A stretch of 64,000 nucleotides of DNA. Source: Scenedesmus sp. ARA3 (lineage: Eukaryota > Chlorophyta > Chlorophyceae > Sphaeropleales > Scenedesmaceae). How positions within the stretch are numbered: position 1 is the stretch's first letter; each line of letters opens with the position of its first letter. Shown in pieces: positions 1-16,074 of the stretch. The position numbers and the translations under genes were made by a program. The notes beneath the pieces were generated by a model. The model did no database searches and was not told where the DNA came from. It saw only the letters and a list, made by a program, of their open reading frames with translations. The stretch spans positions 37,435 to 101,434 of the forward strand of contig RWJK01001809.1 of assembly GCA_004335835.1 (NCBI GenBank), written 5' to 3'.

Positions 1-148
1 GACCCCCTGGACCCCATTGATAGCGGCACCAAGGTGGCCATCCTGTTCAAGCGGCTGACAGACCCAGAGTTTGTGAAGCGCGAGGAGGAGGCGAAGAAGA
101 AGCAGGAGGCGGCAGCAGCAGAGGCAGCCAAGGCAAACAAGAAAGCAG
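1..148 (+). CDS. 3' part of one exon of an unidentified charged protein (5'-truncated by window, gene incomplete)
   Basis: Frame 1 is open from the first base and gives about 49 residues: a short globular-looking start (D-P-L-D-P-I-D-S-G-T-K-V-A-I-L-F-K-R-L) and then a Glu/Lys/Ala-rich stretch that should be a charged helix or coiled coil. The frame runs into a good donor (CAG|GTGAGT, intron starts at 149), so the gene continues downstream, but I could not identify the next exon with confidence between 149 and 1850. The order of a small hydrophobic motif followed by a KREEEAKKK-type helix recalls the C-terminal ends of some eukaryotic aminoacyl-tRNA synthetases, but this is only an impression and I do not assign a function. 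Confidence 0.6.
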
Positions 149-556
149 GTGAGTTGGATCGATGGGTAGAAGGGTTTCATCGATGTGTTCATGCAAGGAA
201 GCAGGTGTGCGCGCGTGTGTGTGTGTAGTGCGGCTGCTGTTGTGATTGATTATGGGCCAGATCAGCGTTGCCTGGTGTACCTGTATATGTGAAAAGAGCT
301 GCCAGTAGCAGTGTACAGCAGCACAAAGTCGACGGCAGCAGAAATTGGGTGTGTGTGTATGGTATTGCGAGATGAGGCGTGCTGCCTGCTGTGCACAGCC
401 TAGGCGGGTGCGCCATCTTGCAGACTGAATGTGGCAGCTTTGGTGCTCCAGTTGCAGCCTGCGGCAGCTCAATTGCCAGCAAAACAACCACCAGCCAGTG
501 TTTGACGCCCCCTTGCCTACTCACTGGACATGGCATGCAGCTCTGACTGGTGCTGA

Positions 557-588
<32 letters not shown>

Positions 589-1849
589 GTCGTTGTTGCT
601 GCAGGGGCATGGGGTGGCCTGCCTGGCAGGCGGTGATTGATGCTGCAGCTGGCATGACGGCTTGAGCTTAGGGGACGGCTTTGGGGGTCTTTAGGAAGTA
701 GGCGTTCTCCATAGCAGTGAAATTCTGGCAACGGGTAACATATCAGACATCCTTTGCTCTTGAGATGCCAGCATAAAGGGTTAATCCTGAGTTGCGTGCT
801 GATGGCGCGCATGTTATGTAGGCGAATGCGCGATGACGCCGGTCTGCAAATTGGAAACATTGGACGTGACGTCACGCACGGACTGGGCGCCTCCCTCAGG
901 GAAAGACTGCAGCCAGGACATGCAAGCAGCGATGTAGCAGCGTTCACAACATGTAAGCGTTACCAGCATAGTGCCTCAAGACACGCACAACAACGTCTCG
1001 TGTTTTTCTGGGCTGTCAGACACTTGCAGCACCCAGGAGTGACATAACACACACCAGCTGCGCCACGGCGCACTAGCCCAGCAAGAAGGCCTTTCTAGGA
1101 AGCACGCTTATGCAGCGCACAACAGGCTGCAGCAAGTCACAAACAAAATTAGATTGGCCAGCCAAGCGGCTCAAGTACACCCGACACCTGGTGATGCAGT
1201 GGTGACTTGGCACTGACAGGCAGTAGGTGCTTGGCATGCTGGCAGAAGGATCATTTTTGCAGATCTCGGCAGCATTCGCATTTGACTTGGCAGCCAAACA
1301 CACCTTTTGAAACGGAAGTGCTAAGGGCTAGAGCAACATGAACAGCAGCGTCCCTGAGTCACTTTCCAGCAACTCCCCTGCGTCGGCTATTTTGACACAA
1401 TGACAATCAATGGGCGAGGCAGCAGCCGGGCCAGACTCATTTCAGCTGTACAACATAGGCTGCATTGCGCTTCACTGTGTGTAATACAAGGCGAAAAATG
1501 GGCAAATCATCATGCAAACACCAACAGCAACCACTGCTGCTGCCACCGCTGCTGCTGCAGTTGTTGTTAGCGAGCACAGTTCCAAGCCAGCGGTGTCAAT
1601 CTATCACAGCAAATCACGCAGAATGTACACCAACATTAACGCAACCAAGATGGAACTGCGCAGAGCAATCAACAGGCTGTACAATGCCAAAGCCGCAAGT
1701 TGTACACAGTTTAGCTGCACTGCCACATCATCTTGAGGTTAGTCCCTAGCTACACTTATGTTCACAATGTACAAAGGGCCGCAGTACGCTTTCTTCACAC
1801 TCTCATCTACCACCAACCTTTCATCTGAGCAGCAACTGTGGCGCACTGC
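149..1849. other. Intron and/or intergenic sequence, no gene supported
   Basis: After the donor at 149 this stretch holds a short CTG run near 560-590 and several open frames that are low-complexity or lack family similarity. The remaining exon(s) and stop of the gene that starts before the window must lie here or be very small, but none could be chosen. The open frames on both strands use rare start codons and have no coding-like periodicity that I can see. Confidence 0.4.
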
Positions 1850-2339
1850 TACCTGCTGAGGCCCAGTGCGTTGTCCAGCACCCGCTGCAGCGCTGCAGTT
1901 CGTCTGTCGGCTGGCTGCTGCCGAGACTGTCGACTGCTGTAATGAAGGGTGACTGCTGCTGGCTGCAGTGGCGCTGCTACCTGCTCAGGCCCAGAGCGTC
2001 GTCCAGCACCTGCCGCAGCGCCGCCAGCGCATCTGGCTGCCTGCTGCCAAGAGGGCTGGCTGCAGTGGCGCTGCTGCCCGCTGGCTTCACTGCTGTGCTG
2101 CAGCTTGACGCTGCTACCCACTGCAGCCCAGCCCATCGCGCAACACCTGCCGCAGCGCTGCAGTGCATCTGTCAGCTGCCTGCAGCTGAGACTGTCGACT
2201 GCTGGCTGCACTGGTACCGCAGCTTGGCACTGCTACCTCCTCAAGCCAGCATGTCGCCCAGCACCTGTGGCAGCGCTGCAGTATGTCTGTCAGCTGCCTG
2301 CTTTTGCCGGCTGACTGCTGCCGCGAGGGCCGGCTGCTG
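1850..2339 (-). repeat. Tandem degenerate copies of the LCAT-like terminal exon
   Basis: On the minus strand the last codons of the LCAT-like gene (LRQVLDDALGLSR then stop, true copy at 2340-2380) recur downstream at about 1985-2025 with the same 13 residues and stop, and in more diverged form at about 1858-1905, 2125-2170 and 2235-2280. Units are roughly 110-140 bp and also share a CTG/GCTGCC-rich spacer. Copies lie after the functional stop, so they are probably 3' UTR or downstream sequence. Confidence 0.75.
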
Positions 2340-3536
2340 CTACCTGCTCAGGCCCAGCGCGTCGTCCAGCACCTGCCGAAGCGCTGCCAGCGATGAGGGG
2401 TGCCACACCACGTTGCCGTGGTTGACTGCCGCGGGGATCTCGTAGACATGGCTGGGGCTGGTCAGCCTGCGGCATACAATGAGCATGCCAAACACGTTAA
2501 GTTGGGTTGCATTATGTTACATTACATACACCACATGCAACACTTGCGACATGAGGCGTTGTACAAGGCACTGCAGTAGCCTGGTTGTGCAACACGAGGC
2601 AGCTGTTAACAACACATACAACACAACATGCATGTTCAGGTGGCACTGAGTTGCTGGTGTCAGTTGCAGGGCAGTGGTGCTGGTCAGCCTGCGGCGCACA
2701 GTGAACATGCCCAACACACACATGTCGCGAGGCAGTTGTACAATGCATTGCAGTAGCCTGGTTGTGGAGGACAATGCAGCTGTTTGAGGATTGTGTGCAA
2801 TACTGGTGCAGGCTGCTTGCAGAGCTGCATCAACTCCAGGTTGACCACGCCGTTACCATCAAGCAGTTCAGGTTGCTTACAACAAGTCGCTCTTGACAAC
2901 ATGTTCATTCAGCCACTCACTGCTTGCAGAGCTGCATGGACTCCAGGTTCACTACGCCATCAGCATCAAGCACTTCACAGGCTACGTGCCACAAGCAGGC
3001 AGACAGACAGCCACGCTGCCACTCATTTCAGCAAATTATATGGTGTACAGCATGGGCTAATCAGGCCACTCACTGCTTGCAGAGCTGCATACTCTCCAGG
3101 TTGACCACGCCATCGCCCTGCCCCACCAGTGCAGGCACGGCAGTGCCCGGGGCAGCGGGGCGGTTAGCCACGATGCTGCGGTAGCTCCACGACTCAACAG
3201 TGGGGATGCCAGTGCCTGCGCACAGCAGCAGCAGCAGCAGCAGCAGACATACAAAGGGAGCTGAGGCACAATGAATATGTCCTGGAAAGCAAGCATGCTG
3301 TGGAAGGAATGTGCGGCGTAGCTGCACTGCTGTACATACAGTCACGGGCAGTGCTTGAGCTAGGGGGTGACTATCTGGCACTCTTGCGGAGTGTCCGAGC
3401 GGCGTGTTGCTTGTGCTGCTGCTGCTGCTGCTAGAACAGGAGGCCTTACCGTAGATGCAGTAGGTCTTGACTCCCGGCACTGGCCCCAGTGCGACCAGCT
3501 TGCTGAGGTCGTGGGCATTCTCATACAGCTCGGCCT

Positions 3537-3578
<42 letters not shown>

Positions 3579-4492
3579 CAAGCACCAGCGGTAGAGGCAG
3601 TGGTAAGCGGCAGCAACGGTGGCTCAGCACTGATGCTGTACTTTTTTGACTGGCATGCACTTTGTTGCATATGCTCAGCAAGTTCAGAGACTGCTGCGCA
3701 AGAGAATCTGCCACCACAAACAGCGCAACAGCTGCTGAGCAATTTGAAGCGTGTCAAGTATGGCCATTCCGAGGGCCTACATGCTGCAGCAGCGCTCACC
3801 GACTGCGTGTCTCCAATGGCTGTGAACAGCGATGACAGGTCCGCAATGGTGTAGTTGCGCTGCGGCGTGGACACCAGCACCTGCAGGCATGCAAACACAT
3901 GGCTTGTTTCACACTCACACAGCACAACATGCGGGTGCTGAAGCTCCCATCCACTCTCTGTAAGGTTACTCATGCAGCTCCACAACACATGAGGTGGTTG
4001 CCAGCTGCATGCTCAACGCCAGCACTATACAATTGACCGGTACTGCTGCTGCTGCTGCTGCTGCCGCTGCTGCTGCTGCTGCTGCTGCCGCACACCCCAG
4101 CTCCACTCACGTGCTCCTTGCCCCATATGCCAGCATACGGCATCATCATCAGCATGGAGGGCATGCCTCTGCTGCCGTGGTACATGATCTCATTCAGCAC
4201 TGGCTGCAGCAGGTCCCCCAGCGACTGCAGCAGGTTGATGCGGTTGCCCCCTAGCTTGTTTGCAATCGCATAGGTGCTGCCGCCAAAAGGGGGAGCTAGC
4301 GCAACGTAGCCTAGCACGTTCTGCTCCCTGCAGCGGCGATCAATGCAGGCAAGGCAGTTGTGTGAGTTGTACAATAGTTGAGCAGTAGGTGTGGTTGACG
4401 CAAGCCGTGCATTGTTCTGTTCAGCAGCACGTTTCTGTTGCTGCAACAGAAGGGATTGCTGTCACTGCTACTGAGCTGCAGCAAGGTTGATG

Positions 4493-4531
<39 letters not shown>

Positions 4532-4716
4532 ACTCACAGCCGCAACTGCTGCTTTGCCTGCTACTGTCACCGTGAATGCAGCCGCCATGCTGCAGCCCTC
4601 CCACAAACAGCTTGCAGCAGGCTGCTGCTTCTGGCTGGCACTACCTGCTTGCCGAGCACACACTGCCGCATGCAAGCTGCGTGCCTTATGCTGCTGCTGC
4701 TGCTGATTCTGCCGCA

Positions 4717-4769
<53 letters not shown>

Positions 4770-4781
4770 ATACATGCAAAC

Positions 4782-4822
<41 letters not shown>

Positions 4823-5391
4823 ATACATGCGAACACTGCTGCTTCTACTGCTCTTTACAATCATGCGCACCTCCACGCCTCAAAGCGTGGGCTCTGCAGC
4901 AACCCCAGCGCCACCAGCGTGCCCATGCTGTGGCCGATTATAATTGCCTTCTTGTCGCAGCGCGAAACTGCTGCGCTGATCCTCTTTGCAATCGCATCGT
5001 ACTGCCCTGAATCGTCCAGTGCCTCCAAACTCAGCCGCCAATCGTACGGCGCTGCAAACAAGTCCTTGCCCAGGGAGTACCCATACTCCCGGACCAGAAA
5101 CTCAGCCAGCCTGTTATAACCGCCCTGTTTGAAAGCAAAGGCCTGCGTGCCGTCATCGCCACCTGGGCTGACCCACATGGTTACGCCCGGGTTGCTGCAC
5201 AGCGCTGGCCTGCCGGATTGTGTGCAAGGCACCGGCTGCAGCAGGTACTTGAAGCAAGCTGGGTTTGTTACGATTTCGGGGTTAAAGGGCGGCCAAAGGC
5301 TGAAGTGCGACATGCGTACAGAGCAGGGGCCGTTGCGGGCGCCCAGCAGCCGCACGTCCAGGTCAGAGCCCATGATGCCTGACAGCATGGC

Positions 5392-5449
<58 letters not shown>

Positions 5450-5499
5450 NNNNNNNNNNNNNNNNNNNNNNNNNNNNNNNNNNNNNNNNNNNNNNNNNN

Positions 5500-5555
<56 letters not shown>

Positions 5556-6071
5556 GCGGAGGCAGGCAAGAGTGCTGGGTCAGGAAGCTTATGGCCAGGG
5601 AGGTTGGCAGTTGCGTTTGTTGTTACATGCAGGGTGTGGCAGAGAGTGTAGGAACAGTCAAATGAGGTTGAGATGCACGCTATCAGGTTGAGGCCAGAGA
5701 TGCACATGTGTGATGTGGTCGCTCGAACGCTGCTCTGCAAACTTACATGCGGAAGACAACTAAATGATCGTGTGGTTTATGGATAATTGATTGAGGTGTT
5801 ACAGTGCGCAGCGGGCATTTGCTCGTCAGCCTGAACAGCCAACCGAATTACCGAATCCACCAAACACACATGTGCGCAAGGGGCGGCTTGCTGTTACTAT
5901 TACGAAGTCACTTTCACCGAGGTAAGACTCACCAGGCATAATGATGATCGGATTCCGGGCATCGGTGCATTCATCGCGCCGAGCACTCGCTGCCAAAGCT
6001 CCCACCAAAGACAGTCCAAACACCAGCAGCTGAATTAGACCTTTACATCTATAATTTCTGATGGCTGGCAT
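2340..6071 (-). CDS. LCAT-family (lecithin:cholesterol acyltransferase-like) acyltransferase/phospholipase
   Basis: Seven exons on the minus strand: 6071-5933, 5378-4871, 4327-4111, 3880-3800, 3534-3450, 3215-3074, 2466-2340. All junctions are GT-AG and the phases join to 432 aa plus stop. The protein has an N-terminal hydrophobic segment (about residues 11-27) that looks like a signal peptide or anchor, then the LCAT features in order: IIIMPGIMGS (oxyanion loop), APYDWR near 156-161, the lipase motif GHSMG with Ser197, ALAPPFGGS, GDGVVN with Asp378, and NHGNVV with His407. These form the family's Ser-Asp-His triad. Members act on phospholipid acyl chains as phospholipases or acyltransferases in the secretory or membrane system; which activity applies here cannot be decided. 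The start was set at the ATG at 6071 because the upstream frame opens only with TTG. Intron 1 carries CTG/CAG repeats and an assembly gap. It is divergent from the RIO2 gene. Confidence 0.9.
2450..2800. repeat. Diverged direct duplication in the last intron of the LCAT-like gene
   Basis: Sequence around 2450-2640 (including the true acceptor CAG|GCTGACCAGC on the minus strand) recurs at about 2680-2795. Shared landmarks are the acceptor-like GGTCAGCCTGCGG block at 2458-2472 and 2686-2696, and the plus-strand block GCAGTAGCCTGGTTGTG at about 2574 and 2751. The second copy could offer an alternative acceptor but its reading frame does not continue the LCAT C-terminus. Confidence 0.65.
2812..2975 (-). 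repeat. Two intronic copies of the 3' end of LCAT-like exon 6
   Basis: The exon 6 end encoding DGVVNLESMQLCK (true copy about 3074-3115) appears again at about 2812-2868 (reads DGNGVVNLELMQLCK) and 2912-2972 (reads DADGVVNLESMQLCK). The copy at 2912 keeps an intact donor (minus-strand GTGAGT); the copy at 2812 lacks an obvious GTGAGT. Both lie downstream of the true exon in the sense of transcription, inside intron 6. Differences between copies show that they are real old duplications and not assembly echoes. Confidence 0.8.
5391..5550. repeat. (CAG)n/(CTG)n tract with embedded 50-N assembly gap
   Basis: A pure CAG run on the plus strand enters and leaves a run of 50 N (5450-5499). In the sense of the LCAT-like transcript it is CUG and lies just upstream of the exon 2 acceptor at 5379. 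The true length is unknown. Other long CAG/CTG runs in the same gene lie at 3538-3575, 4041-4087, 4493-4532, 4712-4770 and 4783-4822. Confidence 0.95.
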
Positions 6072-7406
6072 GGCTGCATGCCAGGGCGCAACCGAGCAAG
6101 CTACCGATCGCGCCCACTTGAAAACTCGGCCAAATAAAAGCAATTAATATCGATCAATTACTAAACCAGATCTAGAAGTATTATGCTGCTGAGAAAGACA
6201 GGCTACCATGGAATGTGCACAACAAAGTGCAGCCGAGCATTGTCATATTACCTCGACTGTCGCAATCTAAAGACGAGTCATTAGCGATGGAAAAACAGCT
6301 CACATAATAGTTCATTATACCACGACAGACGATCGTGCACATGCAGGGGTGCCACGAAAGCCCGCCAAAGAAGCCCGCCAAGCAGGGCCATGGCCCTTGC
6401 GAGAGTTATGCAGGAAGGATCTCACCGTGGCTGACACACGGCATAGGCAGAAGTTCGCCCAAGGCGCAATACATACAATTCCAGCTCGTTTGGGCCGCAT
6501 GCATGGTGCCCAACTCACACAGGATCCTGGTGACTGTCTGCTCAGAAACTTGACTTCCAGGGTCCCCTGGATATTTGATGCGTTGGAAACGTTTGACCAA
6601 GCTGTGCAAGAAGAAACCTCAGGCGAAGCATGCTTTATGTTTTGGCTTGAAGTTTAAGCTGTTTCAGGGCGCACACGACCTTGAAAGTTGTGCTCTGGCG
6701 GCAAGCGCTTTGCTAAGGTCTGTGGAAGACCCTTGCTGAACCATGTCTGGTGTGCAGCAGCCTGCAGCTGAAAGCATGGTGCAGGATGTGAAGTCCCAGC
6801 AGCTTGCAAGTCGCCTGCAGTGTGCAGTGCAGTGCCACCCAGGGCAAATTCCAAAGCCTAAAGAATCCATCTTCAGCTGAAGTTCAGCTGCAGCTGCAGA
6901 TGCTACTGCGGCTGCTGCAACTTCTGGTGCTGCACTTGTGGTACTGATTGTTGACATGGCTGTGGTTTGTGCATACCACGGAGCTTGTCATGCTGCTTCA
7001 CGTTGGGGACTGCACAGCTGCACTCCAGCATGAAGTGCGCAGCACTGCTGATGACCAGGCTGGCACCACAGGGACCCAGCGGCATTTTCAAGCAACCAAG
7101 GCCTTCTCAATACGAATGACATGTGTTGCATCCACGGCTGCCGCAGCAGCTTAGGGCGGACTTGACGTCAGGGGTCCTGAGGCACGCCCTTGAAGGAGGT
7201 GCAAGGCTGTTGACAGTAACATGTTACACAACCGCTCGCCGACATGGGGTGTCTGTTCAGCAAACGTACGTTGCCTTAGTGCGAAGGGAACGCTGCAGAG
7301 GAACTGTTGCAAGCTGCGTGTGACTGCTGCCGGCCCGCTCAACTTTGCTGCTGCTGCCGCTGCTTCGAGTGCTTGCACCCGAAAAACATACTTATAAAGT
7401 TACAAG
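6072..7406. promoter_or_regulatory. Divergent intergenic region between the LCAT-like gene and RIO2
   Basis: The two genes start 1.3 kb apart on opposite strands, so this stretch must hold both promoters. An AT-rich block at about 6128-6175 lies just upstream of the LCAT-like start, and TTATAAAG lies at 7392-7399, only 8 bases before the RIO2 ATG, so it may be part of the leader and not a working TATA box. Open frames near 6335-6660 and 6948-7323 show no family similarity. Confidence 0.45.
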
Positions 7407-12235
<4,829 letters not shown>

Positions 12236-12823
12236 TATGCTTCTGTGAGTGGTGCAGGTGTTGCTGCAGCTGCTGCACCTGGTTCGGTGCACGTGTCCTG
12301 CTGGCAGCGCTGTGGGCAGCCCCTGCTTGCTGGTTGTTGCTCTCAGGACATCGATTTTCGGTTTGCAAAGCATGTCAGCTTTCCCTGGAAGTTTCCAAAC
12401 TGCTGGAGTGGCACAATGTGTGCAGGTGTCGAGAACAGCAGGCTATGCGAGGCACGTAGTATGGGCCGTGTGCCCGTGTCCTGCTGATCCCTTTTACGTG
12501 ATCTTGGTTCTTATGAACATCATGCGATGTGTTATCCTGTATCACGCGTTCGTTTCGCATGGGCGACCGGGTCCGGACCGGGTCCGGTGCTACAGCCAAG
12601 TACGCTCAGCTCTGGCAGCTACCAGCCAGTGTCGGGTGACACCAGTTGAAAGTGCCCAATGGTGACAGTGGGACGGTGTGACAATTCGATCCATATACAC
12701 GGTAGCTTGGCTTGTTTACCCGGAGTTTGCCTGTGCATCTGCATCTACGTAGCACGTTCGAAGGCCTGCTGCATGTAAACACCATATTCCATTAGCCGGC
12801 TCTGCATATTTGACGACAAGTGG
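12236..12823. other. RIO2 3' region
   Basis: No gene supported. It contains a GGGTCCGGACCGGGTCCGG block near 12570-12590 with internal symmetry, and TGTAA at 12774-12778, the green-algal polyadenylation motif, 539 bases after the RIO2 stop and just ahead of the next TATA box. Confidence 0.4.
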
Positions 12824-12830
12824 TATAAAA
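12824..12830 (+). promoter_or_regulatory. TATA box of the Pro-rich glycoprotein gene
   Basis: TATAAAA lies 114 bases upstream of the ATG at 12944, within an AT-rich stretch and with no competing ATG-initiated gene between. Position and sequence fit a core promoter element. Confidence 0.6.
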
Positions 12831-12943
12831 TACATAAGCTTTTTTGTTATCAAACTTAATTTCTGCAAGCTTTGTTGTTGCTGGCAGATCAGACGCTTCT
12901 ACGCCTGCTGCTGCACTCAGTCAAAGCCGCAAAAGGAGTTGAG

Positions 12944-15900
12944 ATGGCAGGGCATGAAGCACGCTGGTGTCCGACAATCTTGATAATACTGCTGATTGCT
13001 GCTTCTGGTGAGTTTTACAGCTGAAGTACGCTGCGTGCTGCACAGTTCCTGCCCGGTTTCCGGCAGCGGGCTGCACCTGCTCAGAGCCTTTTTCCACTGA
13101 GTGCGCCCCGAAGCGGCTATTCGTGCATGTGTACGCAGCTCCGAGTACGTTGAAACCCTGTTTCAGGCGTCTGCACGCGTCCTAAGCAGGTGTGCTGACT
13201 GCTGCTGACTGTTGCTGACTGTTGTGCTGCTGCTGACACCTTGGGGACATATGCTGCCCTGCTGCCCTGCTGCTGTTGCAGCCTGCAGCCCAGTGCATGG
13301 CATACGCCACCGCCTGCTGCTGCAGGAGACAGCAACAGCAGTGGAAACTTCTGCAGCAGCCCCGGAGCCAGCGGCAGTGGTGGAGCCTCCACCACCACCT
13401 GTGCAGGAGCAGCCACCACCACCTGCTGTGGAACCCCCACCTGTGGTTGAACCCCCACCTGTGGTTGAACCCCCACCACCAGCTGAACCTGCTCCTGCAC
13501 CTGAGCCAGCACCAGTACCAGAGCCTGCCCCTGCCCCTGCCCCTGAGCCAGCACCGGTTGTTGAGCCAGCACCAGCACCTGAGCCCGTGCCTGCCCCAGA
13601 GCCAGCACCAGCTGCTGAACCAGCACCAGCACCTGAGCCAGCACCTGTTGCTGAAACCCCACCAGCAGCAGAACCCACCCCTGTCCCTGAACCAGCACCT
13701 GTTGCTGAACCCCCACCAGCAGCAGAACCCACCCCTGCCCCTGAACCAGCACCTGTTGAGCAACCCCTGCCAGCAGCAGAACCCACACCTGCCCCAGAGC
13801 AGCCAGCACCAGCAGTGGAAGCTCCCCCTGCTGCTGCTACGGAGCCAGCAGCACCCGCACCGGATCAGCCAGCCGCAGAGCCTCAGCCCCCACCAGCAGC
13901 AGAAGCTCCTGTACCTGCTGTTGAGCAGCCGCCACCCCAGCCAGAGCCAGTGTCAGCCCCTACACCTGACACCGCGCCAACGGCAGCAGACGCACCGCCT
14001 ACCATTGCAGACCCTGCAGTTCCTGCACCTGCTGCAGAGCAGCCAGCAACCCCTACAGACACGCCTGCTACAGGCCCTGTTGACCAACCCACACCAGCCC
14101 CTGAACCCCAAACCCCAGCACCAATCCCAACCCCTGAGGCAACAACAGAGCAGCCGCCACCAGCAGCAGAACCTACCACCACCACCACCCCTGAAGCTGC
14201 TACCACACCAACAACCCCCACTCCAGAGCCAACCCCAACTGTTGCACCTACTGTTGACCAGCCAGCTGCAACGACTACAACAGACCCTGCAGTCCCCACC
14301 ACCCTTGCTCCTGTGACCCCTGCAGATGGCACGGTGACGCCACCACCTGTTACAGCGCCAGAGCAGCAGCCAGCAGTGCCTGAGCCAGCAGCCCCACCTG
14401 CAACAGACCCACTGGCACCGTCTACAGCTGCAGATGCTCCTGCAACACCACAGCCAGGTGAGCTGCTGTAGAGATGCAGCGTTATGCAGCGTCCAATATC
14501 TTCTGTAGTAGCCACCATCTGCCAAGCATATTGTGCATGCAGAGTGTTTGCCCTCTGTCAGCTTGAGCCTCTCATGCTTGAGTAGTGTACGGGCCCCTGT
14601 TAAACAGCAGCCAAAGTAGCAGTTGAAAAGCTGGCCCAAATCAGCCTCCTGCCTTGCTGCTGCCCCACCCAAGTCAGTGGTACTAACTTTGTGTGACGCT
14701 GCTGTACACCATGTTTTGATTGCTGCAGAGACAACAACTGTTGCTCCACCCACAACAGATCCACTGGCGCCACCCACAACACAGCCCACCACTCCACCTG
14801 CTGCAGGCGACCCCACACAGCCACCTGCCGCAGCTACCCCTGATACCCCCACCGCAGCACCTACAGCTGATCCCACAGCAGCACCTACAACAGCAGAGCC
14901 AACCACAGCACCCCCCACAACAGCACCACCTGCTGTTGCAGATCCCACAACGCCACCTGCTGCTGTGACACCGCCTGCTGCGGAGCCCACAACACCACCT
15001 GCCACAGGAGTTACACCGCCCGCTGCTGATGTGACTACACCACCTGCCACAGGAGTGACACCACCTGCTGCTGATGTGACTACACCTCCGGTCACAGGAG
15101 TGACACCACCTGCTGCTGATGTGACTACACCTCCGGTCACAGGAGTGACACCACCTGCTGCTGATGTGACCACAACCCCTCCTGCTACAGGCGTAACCCC
15201 GGCCGCTGGAGAACCGACAACACCACCCCCTGCCACTGGTGTTACACCACCTGCTGTCGACCCCTCAACACTACCACCTGCTGGCGTCACACCCCCACCC
15301 CCTGCTGCTGCCGACCCCGCCATACCTCCTCCTGCTGTTGCCGGACCTCCTGCAACAGTACCCCCAACCACCACAGACCCATCCGCCACCACACCATCAA
15401 CAACAACGGACCCCCTGGCAGGCACAACAACACCAACAGCCACAGGGCCAGCAGCAACCACCAGACCACCACCAACTGCAGATCAGCCAGCAGCAACAAC
15501 CCCCACAGCCACTACAGCCCCTACAGCAACTGCCCCACCAGCAAGTGCACCTGCCCAGCCCACTCCTGCTGATGCCGTCACTGGCCCCACCACTCAAAAA
15601 GAGGCCGGACCTGCGAATGGGGCACCTGACATGCCCCAGCCGTCACCTGCTGTGGGCCTTGGCCCTGGTGCTTCCGACACCCCACCAGCAGGCAGCACTG
15701 AGCAGCCAGCACCTACAGCAACAGCCAGCCCCACACCGACAGCAGCAGGTGAGCAGCAGCACTGATGTGCAGGATGCATGTGGCAGATGATCTGGCTTGC
15801 ATAGTTGTGGTATACGTGCTTTGGCAACCATGTGCTGGTTTGAATGCCGCAGTATTTGCAGCGGTATCCCCCTGAGCACCTGTGTGCGCATTGCATGCTT

Positions 15901-16029
15901 TTGCGTGATGTTACGCTGCAGACTATTCTGTTTTGTGGCACAGGTGGATGCAACTGCTGCAGCTCATGCTGCTGTGCACGCAAGCCTAGCATGCGCCGCA
16001 TGTTGCTGTGCTCAGCCGTTCTGCACCTG

Positions 16030-16074
<45 letters not shown>

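Noticed and set aside
189..947. 252-codon minus-strand frame
   Set aside because: It contains a poly-Ala stretch from a CTG run, lacks domains and has no coding-like neighbours; probably chance.
3360..4876. Poly-Ala, poly-Ser, poly-Cys, poly-Gln and poly-Leu open frames over CTG/CAG runs
   Set aside because: Trinucleotide repeats open all frames on both strands; here they fall in introns of the LCAT-like gene.
6072..6143. Longer N-terminus for the LCAT-like protein (starting at 6143)
   Set aside because: The frame there begins with TTG; the first ATG (6071) gives a normal signal-peptide-like start.
13163..15461. Long minus-strand open frames rich in Gly/Ala/Val across the Pro-rich gene
   Set aside because: They are antisense shadows of Pro/Ala/Thr codons; the plus strand has a signal peptide, consistent exon phases and typical repeats.
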